From assembly GCA_017536695.1 (NCBI GenBank), contig JAFXGX010000029.1:1-53343 (forward strand): 53,343 nt of DNA, read 5' to 3'. Shown piece after piece: positions 41,116 through 49,372 of the stretch. The notes under the pieces are model-generated. The model saw only the letters and a program-made list of their open reading frames with translations. It had not been told where the DNA came from and made no database searches. How positions within the stretch are numbered: position 1 is the first letter of the stretch; each line of letters begins with the position of its first letter. The position numbers were made by a program, and so were the translations under genes. Origin of the DNA: Bacteroidaceae bacterium. GTDB taxonomy: Bacteria; Bacteroidota; Bacteroidia; Bacteroidales; Bacteroidaceae.

Positions 41116-42276
41116 TCAAATCCATTCCTCTACTGTCCGGCGCACCTCTTTGTCGGTCTCGAGGTAATCCTCAAGGGTTGGGGCGAGGATGTAGGGTGTG
41201 TTCTGCATGGCACGCTCTATGAGTCTTGGCATCTCTGTGAACTTGATTCTATCTTTGAGGAATGCTGCAACGCACACCTCGTTGGCTGCGTTTACTACGC
41301 ATGGCATGTTGCCTCCCTGTGATAGCGCCGTATATGCATGTTGCAGGTTGGGGAAAAGCTCCAGGTCGGGGCGCTCGAAGGTCAGTTCCTTGAGTGTGTC
41401 CCAGTTGATGCGGTCAAATGATGAAGAGAGACGCTGCGGGTATGTGAGGGCGTACATGATTGGCAGACGCATGTCGGGTGTTCCCAGTTGTGCCTTTATC
41501 GCTCCGTCCTCGAACTGCACCATGGAATGTATTACCGACTGCGGGTGTATGACAACCTCAATATCCTCGGCTCCTACTCCAAAGAGCCACTTGGCTTCCA
41601 TAACCTCGAAACCTTTGTTCATCATGGTTGCCGAGTCGATGGTAATCTTTGCTCCCATGCTCCAATTGGGGTGCTTGAGTGCCTGCTCTTTGGTCACATT
41701 CTCCAGTTGCTCCTTGGTGAATGTGCGGAAAGGGCCTCCCGATGCAGTGAGGATAAGTTTCTCGACCTTGTTGTGCATTTCTCCTGCAAGGCACTGGAAT
41801 ATTGCCGAGTGCTCCGAATCTACAGGCAGGATTGGTGTCCTGTATTGGTTGGCGAGGGCGTTGATGAGCTCTCCTGCGACAACCATGGTCTCCTTGTTGG
41901 CAAGAGCAATTGCCTTTCCTGCTTTTATGGCATTGATTGTCGGTCGCAGTCCCGAGAAACCCACCATTGCCGTAACTACAATGTCAATAGGTGATGATTC
42001 GACAATCTGGCAAATGGCCTCGTAGCCTCCGTATGTCTTTATGGGCAGGTCGCTCAGAGCCTCCTTCAACTGCCGGTATTTCGTCTCATCGGCAATGACC
42101 GCGGCCTCGGGCATGAATTTGCGCGCCTGGGCAATGAGGTCATCGACACGGCTTCCTGCTGTTATTGCATACACCTCGAAGCATTCGGGGTGCTCCTCCA
42201 CTACCTGTAGGGTCTGGGTGCCTATTGAACCGGTTGAACCAAGTATGGCAAGTCGCCTTTTTCTGTTCTCTTCCAT
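41116..42276 (-). CDS. dxr: 1-Deoxy-D-xylulose 5-phosphate reductoisomerase
   Basis: Dxr commits the MEP pathway to isoprenoid precursors, including undecaprenyl phosphate. The protein has 386 residues. The NADPH motif GSTGSIGTQTL is at about 13-23. The substrate and metal residues are in LPVDSEHSAIFQCL and the SMGAKITIDSATMMNKGFEVMEA region (catalytic Asp/Glu/His). It sits between an M23-type gene and rseP on the same transcript. It shows the organism uses the MEP route. Confidence 0.97.
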   Translation of the reverse strand: MEENRKRRLAILGSTGSIGTQTLQVVEEHPECFEVYAITAGSRVDDLIAQARKFMPEAAVIADETKYRQLKEALSDLPIKTYGGYEAICQIVESSPIDIVVTAMVGFSGLRPTINAIKAGKAIALANKETMVVAGELINALANQYRTPILPVDSEHSAIFQCLAGEMHNKVEKLILTASGGPFRTFTKEQLENVTKEQALKHPNWSMGAKITIDSATMMNKGFEVMEAKWLFGVGAEDIEVVIHPQSVIHSMVQFEDGAIKAQLGTPDMRLPIMYALTYPQRLSSSFDRINWDTLKELTFERPDLELFPNLQHAYTALSQGGNMPCVVNAANEVCVAAFLKDRIKFTEMPRLIERAMQNTPYILAPTLEDYLETDKEVRRTVEEWI

Positions 42277-42330
42277 CTCTTCTGGTTGGCTATATTGTAT
42301 TTGTTGTTCTTTATTCTTTTCGGGTATGAA

Positions 42331-43185
42331 TCAGAATGCGATATATACATTCGGGTCAAGAGGCTTGCCTCTATGCCACAACTCGAAATGCAGATAATCG
42401 CGTCTGTTGCTCATCGTGTCCGTGACGTTCCTCAGTGTGCCTATGGCCTCTCCGGCAACAACCTTGTCGCCAACGGACTTCAGCAGTCTGTGGCAGTTCC
42501 TGTATATCGATGCCATGTTCTCCCTGTGCTGTATTACTATCGTGAATCCGTCATTTGCGGTGTAGTCGCTCATGATTACGGTGCCGTCATGTATGGCAAG
42601 AATGTTCTCTCCTGGAATCTCGGCAATGTCAACACCATAGTGCTGTTCCTGTATGTCGTACTTGCGCAGCACCTCGCCCTGTGTCGGACGGAACAGGTTC
42701 AGCTCCTGAAGCTCTGCAATGTTCGTAGCCTGTGAAGTGATGTTGTACTTCTCTCTCTCTTCCCACTCCTTTGCGAACTGCTCCTCGGCAGGTGTGGCCT
42801 CCAATGAGATGTTTTCGGCATTTATCGGCTGCGGGGAGTTCTTTGCCGAGTCGGGTACGATGTCGCCGCTTAGCAGTGCCTTTATGTTCGCAAGGTGTCG
42901 CTCCTGTTTGTCCACCTCGTTCAGCAGTGAGTCCATGCGTATGTGGCTGCGGATAAGTTCCTCCTTGTCGGTCTCGTTCATGTAGCCCGGGAGCAGACTG
43001 CCTACAGGTGTGAATACCACAATCAGGTAGAGCACTCCTGCTACAAGCAGGAACGAGAAGAAGAGCGACAGTATTACCCACAGGGGCGAAATGTAGAAAC
43101 CGAGAACATTCTTGAGCTTGTTCTCATTGTGTATCGTGAGTCTGTACTTTCGTGACAGTTTGCTGCCGAATTTTTTTTCTTTCAT
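42331..43185 (-). CDS. M23 (LytM)-family membrane-anchored protein with altered active site
   Basis: This 284-residue protein has one membrane helix (about 31-58), a short coiled region (70-105), and a C-terminal LytM domain (about 165-284). The zinc ligands H182 and D186 (HYGVD) and H266 (LHFEL) are present. The first histidine of the usual HxH motif, which activates water, is a tyrosine (Y264 in DYLHFELW). This may make it a non-enzymatic activator like EnvC or NlpD, or a weaker enzyme. It lies between rimM and dxr in the run from tsaB. Confidence 0.88.
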   Translation of the reverse strand: MKEKKFGSKLSRKYRLTIHNENKLKNVLGFYISPLWVILSLFFSFLLVAGVLYLIVVFTPVGSLLPGYMNETDKEELIRSHIRMDSLLNEVDKQERHLANIKALLSGDIVPDSAKNSPQPINAENISLEATPAEEQFAKEWEEREKYNITSQATNIAELQELNLFRPTQGEVLRKYDIQEQHYGVDIAEIPGENILAIHDGTVIMSDYTANDGFTIVIQHRENMASIYRNCHRLLKSVGDKVVAGEAIGTLRNVTDTMSNRRDYLHFELWHRGKPLDPNVYIAF

Positions 43186-43199
43186 CTTCGTGGACTGTT

Positions 43200-43709
43200 T
43201 TAAAGTGTTACAAGGCCTTCGGGAAGGTTGAACAGAATCTCCCTGTTCTCCTGGTCGATGCCTATGATGAACTCTTCCTGTGCAGGTACTAGAATCTCCT
43301 CTCCGTCATTGTCTATCACGAACAGGGTGTTTATGGTGCTCTCGTCGATGTCGGTTATCTCGCCCAGCTCTCCAAGGTTCTCATCGACAGCGATGAACCC
43401 CCGGAAAAAGCTCCAAGAGAGAGCCTCGCTATCCTCGGTCCACTCTCTTGGAATGTATGCCTCGCGGTTTGTGAGGAAACGTACCTCCTCGGCGCTCTCC
43501 ATGCGTTCAATCTTTACAATGAGCGTGTCGCTGTTCTTCGTGCGGCGCGTCTCGAAGAAGAATGGCACCAGTATGCCGTCGATGTCACAGGCTACGAAAT
43601 CGCACTCCTCGCCAAGGAGTATGCTGTCGCCTTCAAGACCAATCTCGCCCTTTGTGCCATGGGGCTTGAGGAACTTGCCGTAATATACAAAATCTTCTTT
43701 CCTGAGCAT
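43200..43709 (-). CDS. rimM: Ribosome maturation factor RimM
   Basis: RimM helps 16S rRNA maturation at the head of the 30S subunit by binding S19. The protein has 169 residues, the usual length. The N-terminal RimM domain starts GKFLKPHGTKGEI and the PRC-barrel part includes ITDIDESTINTLFVI and GEEILVPAQEEFI. The gene follows murA after about 30 bp. The usual neighbours rpsP and trmD are not in this window, so in this organism rimM is part of an envelope gene cluster. Confidence 0.95.
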   Translation of the reverse strand: MLRKEDFVYYGKFLKPHGTKGEIGLEGDSILLGEECDFVACDIDGILVPFFFETRRTKNSDTLIVKIERMESAEEVRFLTNREAYIPREWTEDSEALSWSFFRGFIAVDENLGELGEITDIDESTINTLFVIDNDGEEILVPAQEEFIIGIDQENREILFNLPEGLVTL

Positions 43710-43738
43710 TTGTCGGAAGTTGTTAGGTGTTTCTGTCC

Positions 43739-45043
43739 TTATGAACGTGTTATCTTCGCGCCTATCTGGTTCAGTCTCTCTTCAAGATTCTGATATCCGC
43801 GGTCAATCTGCTCGATGTTATCGATGCGGCTCACTCCGTCGGCGCTCATGGCGGCGATGAGAAGTGCGATACCCGCCCTGATGTCGGGCGAGCTCATAGA
43901 GCGTGGCTTCAGCGTGAAACGTCTGTCGTGTCCAATGACTACGGCGCGGTGCGGGTCGCAGAGTATTATCTGTGCTCCCATGTCAATGAGCTTGTCGACA
44001 AAGAACAGGCGGCTCTCGAACATCTTCTGGTGTATGAGCACGCTGCCTTTTGCCTGTATGGCCGTTACGAGCAGCACGCTCAAGAGGTCGGGCGTCAGGC
44101 CCGGCCATGGTGCGTCGCTTATGTTCATGATTGAGCCGTCGATGAACGAGTCAATCTCATAATGCTCCTGTGATGGGATGAAGATATCATCTCCGCGCTG
44201 CTCGAACTTTATTCCAAGCTTGCGGAAACTGTCGGGTATGATTCCCAGGTTCTCGAACGATACATCCTTTATGGTCAGTTCGCTCTGTGTCATTGCAGCC
44301 ATGCCTATGAAACTGCCGACCTCAATCATGTCGGGCAATGCGCGGTGCGTGCATCCTCCCAGTTCCTTCACGCCCTCAATAGTGAGCAGGTTGCTGGCAA
44401 TGCCCGATATCTTCGCGCCCATCTTGTTGAGCATGCGGCACAACTGCTGTATGTATGGCTCGCAGGCAGCATTGTAGATTGTTGTCGTGCCCTCGGCAAG
44501 TACTGCTGCCATGATGATGTTCGCTGTACCTGTAACCGACGCCTCATCAAGCAGCATGGTGCATCCTTTCAGTTTCCGGGCCTTCATCTTGTACACCCTT
44601 CTCTCTGTGTCGAAGGAGAACTCCGCTCCGAGCTTCTGCAGTCCAATGATGTGCGTGTCGAGTCTGCGGCGGCCAATCTTGTCGCCTCCGGGCTCGGACA
44701 TCGTGGCCTTGCCGAAACGTCCCATTAGCGGGCCGATGAACATTACCGAGCCCCTGAGACGCGAGCAACCGTTGATGTACTCCTCACTCTCGATATAGTC
44801 GAGGTTTATCTCATTCGCCTGGAATGTGTAGCAGCCTACTCCGTTGCGGGTCACTGACACTCCCATGTTCATGAGCTGGCTTATGAGGTTGTTTACATCT
44901 GCAATGTCGGGGATATTCTCTATCGTAACTTTCTCGGGCGTGAGCAGTGTGGCGCAAATCTCCTGCAGCACCTCGTTTTTCGCTCCTTGGGGAGTGATGG
45001 TGCCGTTGAGCTTGTGTCCGCCCTCTATAATGAATGATGCCAT
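43739..45043 (-). CDS. murA: UDP-N-acetylglucosamine 1-carboxyvinyltransferase
   Basis: MurA adds enolpyruvate to UDP-GlcNAc, the first step of peptidoglycan precursor synthesis. The protein has 434 residues. The catalytic K22/N23 pair is in QGAKNEV. The mobile active-site loop reads EPGGDKIG, so D121 replaces the Cys that is normally attacked by fosfomycin (codon GAC at 44681-44683). The C-terminal domain has DLLSVLLVTA and RPRSMSSPDIRAG-like segments. It lies between the DUF4290 gene and rimM. Confidence 0.96.
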   Translation of the reverse strand: MASFIIEGGHKLNGTITPQGAKNEVLQEICATLLTPEKVTIENIPDIADVNNLISQLMNMGVSVTRNGVGCYTFQANEINLDYIESEEYINGCSRLRGSVMFIGPLMGRFGKATMSEPGGDKIGRRRLDTHIIGLQKLGAEFSFDTERRVYKMKARKLKGCTMLLDEASVTGTANIIMAAVLAEGTTTIYNAACEPYIQQLCRMLNKMGAKISGIASNLLTIEGVKELGGCTHRALPDMIEVGSFIGMAAMTQSELTIKDVSFENLGIIPDSFRKLGIKFEQRGDDIFIPSQEHYEIDSFIDGSIMNISDAPWPGLTPDLLSVLLVTAIQAKGSVLIHQKMFESRLFFVDKLIDMGAQIILCDPHRAVVIGHDRRFTLKPRSMSSPDIRAGIALLIAAMSADGVSRIDNIEQIDRGYQNLEERLNQIGAKITRS

Positions 45044-45054
45044 GATGTCTCTCT

Positions 45055-45672
45055 TTAGAATTTACGTTTGAAGTTCTTCTTGCCGTTGCCGTTGCGCTTG
45101 GCATTGCCTGCATAGCGTTGGGCATTGCCGCCCTGGTTTATCCTTATCTCGCGGTCGGTTATGTCAATGGCTCCCTTTGAGTAGAGGCGAAGGTCATCGA
45201 AGATTTTCTTGTCCTCGACTCCGTCCTTGTTCCATGCGATGTAGTTCTTCTTCATCTGTATGATTATGAACTCGATGAGGCAATCGCGCTCTTCGCCCTC
45301 CTCAAGGGTACATGCATGTTCAATCATCTGCTCCACTATGCGCCCGTAGTGCCGGTTCCTTATTTCTCCTGTCTGGTAGGGGACTCTCTCGGGTGCTACA
45401 TTGAACTCTTCCTTCTTGATAACCTCATATGGGTAGTCGATGTCGAGCATGAAGTCGGACATTATTGCCAGATGGTCCCAAAGCTTACGCTCGTAATCAG
45501 GCTGGTTGCGGGTGTTCGGGAACATGCTTGCCATTATCTCCACAATGGTAACGGCGCATCGTTGCCTCTCCTCGCGGTCCTCTATGGTAAGCGCGTGGTC
45601 AACCATTTTCTGTACCGAGCGTCCGTACTCGGGTAGTGGCAGTCTCTTCTGCCGGGTATTGTATTCCATCAT
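45055..45672 (-). CDS. DUF4290 domain protein
   Basis: This 205-residue cytosolic protein is of a Bacteroidetes-specific family with unknown function. The start MMEYNTRQKRL at 45672 is preferred over a TTG 18 bp upstream that would overlap tsaB. The helical core (about 1-170) contains two similar segments, each with YGRxVxxMxxHAxxxEExEER, suggesting an internal duplication. The last 30 residues are basic and disordered (NAKRNGNGKKNFKRKF), fitting RNA or ribosome contact. It lies between tsaB and murA. Confidence 0.88.
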   Translation of the reverse strand: MMEYNTRQKRLPLPEYGRSVQKMVDHALTIEDREERQRCAVTIVEIMASMFPNTRNQPDYERKLWDHLAIMSDFMLDIDYPYEVIKKEEFNVAPERVPYQTGEIRNRHYGRIVEQMIEHACTLEEGEERDCLIEFIIIQMKKNYIAWNKDGVEDKKIFDDLRLYSKGAIDITDREIRINQGGNAQRYAGNAKRNGNGKKNFKRKF

Positions 45673-45686
45673 TGTCGTATGCGGTT

Positions 45687-46391
45687 TCAAAAATTCTTCA
45701 ATAGTTCTTTAGGCTTCGTTGCAACGAAGTTTTTGAGGTAGAATGGCTCAAAGTAGGCAATGTCCTCGAACCTCTCATCGAACCATGCCCTTTCGCCGAG
45801 CGGCATCATGTTCTTCGCCAACGGGTTCCTGTAACCGTCAAGGAAACGGGCGTTGGGGTGGCTTATTATGCTCTTGCACTTTTCGGCGCCGTTGCCGAAG
45901 AAGAATACCGGGCCGCGGTCAAGGAACTCCTTGAAACTCTCCTCGGTAACCACCTCGGCATGTGTCTCTTTCTCTACTCCCAATGCCCTGTCATATACCG
46001 TGGCGTACACCTCGTTGCGGCGGGCATCTATCATCGGGCAGAGCAACGCATCCTCGGGCAGGTCATCGCGGAAAAGTACTGGCACGCACATTATAGCTGT
46101 CGTTGGAATGGCAATCAACGGTATGTTGCGGCCGTAGCATACTCCTTTTGCTGTCGATGAGGCAATCCTGAGACTTGTGTACGAGCCCGGGCCGCAGCTC
46201 AGCGCCACTGCGTTGATTTTCGCGCCCTGCTCATCGGCTACTTTTATCGCCTCCTCGACAAACGGTGCGAGCACCTTTGCGTGGGAGTGTTCCTCCCTGT
46301 CTACTCTCTCAAAAAACACATGGCCGTCCTGGCTCAGTGCCACGGAACAGCAATCTGTTGATGCTTCGATATGCAGTATTATTGTTGTCAT
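45687..46391 (-). CDS. tsaB: tRNA threonylcarbamoyladenosine biosynthesis protein TsaB
   Basis: TsaB is the non-catalytic partner of TsaD in t6A37 tRNA modification. The protein has 234 residues. It has the actin-like N-terminal motif IEASTDCCSVAL and ALSCGPGSYTSLRI, the family signature. It is the first gene of the minus-strand run to alkaline phosphatase, with a -7 element at 46443-46450. Confidence 0.95.
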   Translation of the reverse strand: MTTIILHIEASTDCCSVALSQDGHVFFERVDREEHSHAKVLAPFVEEAIKVADEQGAKINAVALSCGPGSYTSLRIASSTAKGVCYGRNIPLIAIPTTAIMCVPVLFRDDLPEDALLCPMIDARRNEVYATVYDRALGVEKETHAEVVTEESFKEFLDRGPVFFFGNGAEKCKSIISHPNARFLDGYRNPLAKNMMPLGERAWFDERFEDIAYFEPFYLKNFVATKPKELLKNF

Positions 46392-46442
46392 CCTTTGTTT
46401 TTTTTAGTCTGCGCGTATTAAGGCAGAATATCTATTTTAGTG

Positions 46443-46450
46443 CAAATGTA
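46443..46450 (-). promoter_or_regulatory. -7 promoter element (TACATTTG) for the tsaB run
   Basis: The minus strand reads TACATTTG, an exact TAnnTTTG match, 52 bp upstream of the tsaB ATG. The sequence beyond is very AT-rich and has no clear -33 box. Confidence 0.5.
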
Positions 46451-46519
46451 CGAATTTATCGGTTAACATACTATTAAATAATATTTTTTAATATAAGTAT
46501 ACAAAAAAAGCGCTTTTGC

Positions 46520-46552
46520 TTGGATGTATTTCCGAATAATTGAGTAATTTCG
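46520..46552 (+). promoter_or_regulatory. Probable promoter of the yicC-gmk-nadD operon
   Basis: TAATTTCG (46545-46552) differs from TAnnTTTG at one base and TTGG (46520-46523) lies 21 bp upstream. The yicC ATG is at 46628. Confidence 0.4.
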
Positions 46553-46627
46553 CAATATTGTGGGTGGAGTACACCCTTGTGTCATGTATAACGGATGGCA
46601 GCATGCTGCCGCAATATTTTTAAAGGA

Positions 46628-47503
46628 ATGATATACTCAATGACGGGCTATGGCAAGTCTGTAACCCTTTTTCAGGATAGGAAGATATGTGTTGAAATCC
46701 GTTCTTTGAACGGAAAGGCGATGGATTTGTCTACCCGCATCGCACCCCAGTTCAAATGTAGGGAGATGGAGATAAGGACTCTGCTCTCTACGCAACTCGA
46801 GCGTGGAAAGGTCGATTTCTCCATTTGGGTGGAGCAGGGCGAGAAGGCCGATACTCCATCAATCAACCAGGCTGTGATGCAAGGCTATCTTGAGCAGATG
46901 ACCGAGGTCTCGAGGACAACAGGCATCCCCATGCCCGAGAACCTCTTCGAGGTGCTGCTCCGTCTGCCCGAGAGTGTCGCGCGCAAGGAGGTCTATGATG
47001 TTACCGATGATGAGTGGAGCGTGGTTCTCGAGAGCGTAAAGGCGGCCATTGCCGACCTGTTGGCTTTCCGCAAGCAGGAGGGCGAGGCGCTCGAGGCGAA
47101 GCTGCGTGGCAACATTTCGGCAATAACATCTCTGTTGGCATCGGTAGAGCCTTATGAGAAGGAACGTGTCGAGAAAATCCGTGCAAGAATCACCGAGTCG
47201 CTCGAGAAGATGGTAGGCGTGGAGTATGACAAGAACCGTCTTGAGCAGGAACTTATCTTCTACATTGAAAAACTCGATATTAACGAGGAAAAGCAGCGTT
47301 TGACCAATCATCTGAAATATTTCATCGAGACAATTGAAGGCCCGATAGGCCAGGGCAAGAAACTCGGTTTTATAGCTCAGGAAATGGGCCGCGAGATAAA
47401 TACTCTCGGCAGCAAGAGCAATCATGCCGAGATGCAGAATATTGTAGTGAAAATGAAAGATGAACTTGAGCAGATAAAGGAGCAGGTTCTCAATATAATG
47501 TAA
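46628..47503 (+). CDS. YicC/YloC-family endoribonuclease
   Basis: The protein has 291 residues, the typical length. It starts MIYSMTGYGKS, the conserved YicC opening, with an AAAGGA ribosome-binding-like stretch immediately before; an upstream start would add 11 unrelated residues. The N-terminal YicC-like domain and the C-terminal DUF1732 domain (ending HFLKYF-like and GKKLGFIAQEMGREINTLGSKSN) are complete. Members in E. coli and B. subtilis are RNA endonucleases affecting small RNA or mRNA decay. It is 6 bp upstream of gmk, a pairing conserved widely in bacteria. Confidence 0.94.
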   Translation: MIYSMTGYGKSVTLFQDRKICVEIRSLNGKAMDLSTRIAPQFKCREMEIRTLLSTQLERGKVDFSIWVEQGEKADTPSINQAVMQGYLEQMTEVSRTTGIPMPENLFEVLLRLPESVARKEVYDVTDDEWSVVLESVKAAIADLLAFRKQEGEALEAKLRGNISAITSLLASVEPYEKERVEKIRARITESLEKMVGVEYDKNRLEQELIFYIEKLDINEEKQRLTNHLKYFIETIEGPIGQGKKLGFIAQEMGREINTLGSKSNHAEMQNIVVKMKDELEQIKEQVLNIM

Positions 47504-47509
47504 AGAAAT

Positions 47510-48076
47510 ATGAGCAAAGGAAAAGTTGTCATTTTTTCAGCCCCGTCAGGTTCGGGAAAGTCAACGCTGGTTCATTTCCTTATGGACAGGGACCCGTCAT
47601 TCGGCTTTTCGGTGTCGGCGACAAGCCGTCCTCCACGTGGCGAGGAGAAGCATGGGGTCGATTATTTCTTCTTCACTCCCGAGGAGTTCCGCGCACGTAT
47701 CGCGGCCGATGAATTCGTGGAGTACGAAGAGGTCTACCCCGGCCGTTACTATGGAACACTTAAATCGCAGGTAGAACGTCAGTTGGAGCAACAGAACATC
47801 CTTTTTGACGTAGATGTCAAGGGTGGTTGCAGCCTCAAGAAATATTATGCCGAGCGTGCGCTCTTCATCTTCGTACAGGCGCCTTCGATAGCGGCACTCC
47901 GAGAGCGTCTCGTGCGTCGTGGCGATACTGCTCCCGACGAGATTGAGAAACGTGTGAGCAAGGCCGAGTATGAGATGACATTCGCGCAGTTCGCCGACAG
48001 GGTGATTGTAAACGATGACCTTGATAAGGCAAAGGCCGAATTGGTGGAGGTTGTAAACAAGTTTCTTAATGACTAA
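47510..48076 (+). CDS. gmk: Guanylate kinase
   Basis: This enzyme makes GDP from GMP with ATP. The protein has 188 residues. The P-loop SAPSGSGKST is at about 9-18; the GMP-binding segment with TSRPPRGEE and HGVDYFF and the Lid region with RRGD follow. It overlaps nadD by 8 bp. Confidence 0.97.
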   Translation: MSKGKVVIFSAPSGSGKSTLVHFLMDRDPSFGFSVSATSRPPRGEEKHGVDYFFFTPEEFRARIAADEFVEYEEVYPGRYYGTLKSQVERQLEQQNILFDVDVKGGCSLKKYYAERALFIFVQAPSIAALRERLVRRGDTAPDEIEKRVSKAEYEMTFAQFADRVIVNDDLDKAKAELVEVVNKFLND

Positions 48077-48641
48077 AAGAACGGTTATCTTCGGCGGTAG
48101 CTTTGACCCCATACATGTGGGGCATCTGGCTCTTGCACGTGAGGCATGTGCCCGCGGGCTTGCCGATGAGGTGTGGTTCATGGTCTCGCCTCAGAACCCG
48201 CACAAGCAGGACCGTATGCTGACCGATGAGAACCTGCGCCTGAGAATGGTGCAGCTGGCTGTCAAGGAGAATCCTGTGTTCAAGGCATGCGACTTCGAGT
48301 TCGCTCTTCCGCGCCCTTCGTATACGCTAAATACCCTTGCGGCTCTTGAGCAGCAATACCCTGAAAGGAGTTTCAGGCTTCTCATAGGTGCCGACAACTG
48401 GGAAAAGTTCGACCGTTGGTACAAGGGCGATGAGATTCTTGAGCGTTACGGTGTTATTGTCTACCCGCGTGGCGGCGAGGATGTGCCAGGGTTGCCTGCG
48501 AATGCCGTGTGGATGCCCGCCGAACTTTACGACATAAGTTCCACTATGATACGCGAGGCTGTGGCTGCCGGCAAGGAAATCACAGGGCTTGTTCCGGCCG
48601 AGGTGGAGCAATTTATAAACGAAAACAGATTATATCGATGA
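48069..48641 (+). CDS. nadD: Nicotinate-nucleotide adenylyltransferase
   Basis: NadD transfers AMP to nicotinate mononucleotide in NAD synthesis. The protein has 190 residues. The nucleotidyltransferase motif GGSFDPIHVGH is at the N-terminus and the second motif ISSTMIR is near the C-terminus. It overlaps gmk by 8 bp, and its stop shares bases with the ATG of the MORN-repeat gene (48638-48641). The same organism has nadB at 25159. Confidence 0.97.
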   Translation: MTKRTVIFGGSFDPIHVGHLALAREACARGLADEVWFMVSPQNPHKQDRMLTDENLRLRMVQLAVKENPVFKACDFEFALPRPSYTLNTLAALEQQYPERSFRLLIGADNWEKFDRWYKGDEILERYGVIVYPRGGEDVPGLPANAVWMPAELYDISSTMIREAVAAGKEITGLVPAEVEQFINENRLYR

Positions 48642-49285
48642 AAAAGATAATGTTGCTGCTTTTTATCGCGTTGTTGTCGCACTCGTTCGCGACGGCACAG
48701 GTAAAACTCTATGATGAGATGTGCGACCCGTTGCAGGCGGTATTCTGCGATTATGTCGAGAACGAGTCTTCGCAGAACTTCCTTTCAAGCGCGTCGGGAC
48801 AGTATACGGGTACCCTTATTGACAATAAGATATACGGTTGGGGCTTTATACTTGCCTCGGACGGAACCCGCTCGTTCGGACAGTTCCGTAACGGCAAGAA
48901 TATCTTCGGCATCTCTATCACCGACAAGATTGCAAAGGTGGGCGGCGAGAAACATTATGTCCTTTATGACCTTGCCACAGGCGAGATTCTGCGCCTGTAT
49001 ACCCGTGAGGGCGATATCCCTCTTGAGTATCCGCTTGTCTCTTCAAGCAAGGAGGGCGAGTCGCCATATAGTTTCAAGAAAGAGATTTATGCCAATGGCG
49101 ATGTGTATATCGGCGAGTTCTACAAGGGCAAGCGTCATGGCTATGGTGTCTACTATTGGGAGAATGGCGATATATGGTATGGCAGATACGAAGGCGGCTA
49201 CCGCAATGGATACGGCATGCTCATAAATGTTGACCATCACATATATTATGGCAAATGGCTCGGTGACAGCAGGGTAGATGAGTGA
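48638..49285 (+). CDS. Secreted MORN-repeat protein
   Basis: This 215-residue protein has a signal peptide (about 1-20, HSFATAQ). It carries MORN-type repeats, with YxGxxxxGxxxGxGxxxxxxG spacing: one diverged set around residues 50-85 (YTGTLIDNKIYGWGF) and a clear set in the last 70 residues (YIGEFYKGKRHGYGV, WYGRYEGGYRNGYGM, YYGKWLGDS). The start at 48638 is chosen because the signal peptide follows and it overlaps the nadD stop by ATGA. MORN proteins often contact membranes or scaffold; the role of this one is unknown. Confidence 0.86.
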   Translation: MKKIMLLLFIALLSHSFATAQVKLYDEMCDPLQAVFCDYVENESSQNFLSSASGQYTGTLIDNKIYGWGFILASDGTRSFGQFRNGKNIFGISITDKIAKVGGEKHYVLYDLATGEILRLYTREGDIPLEYPLVSSSKEGESPYSFKKEIYANGDVYIGEFYKGKRHGYGVYYWENGDIWYGRYEGGYRNGYGMLINVDHHIYYGKWLGDSRVDE

Positions 49286-49372
49286 AAAAAGGGAAATCCC
49301 GCACCCGTGTCCTGATATTCTGCCTGTTGTGGTATGTGTGGTTGAATTACGCTTATAACTAAAGATTATTAT

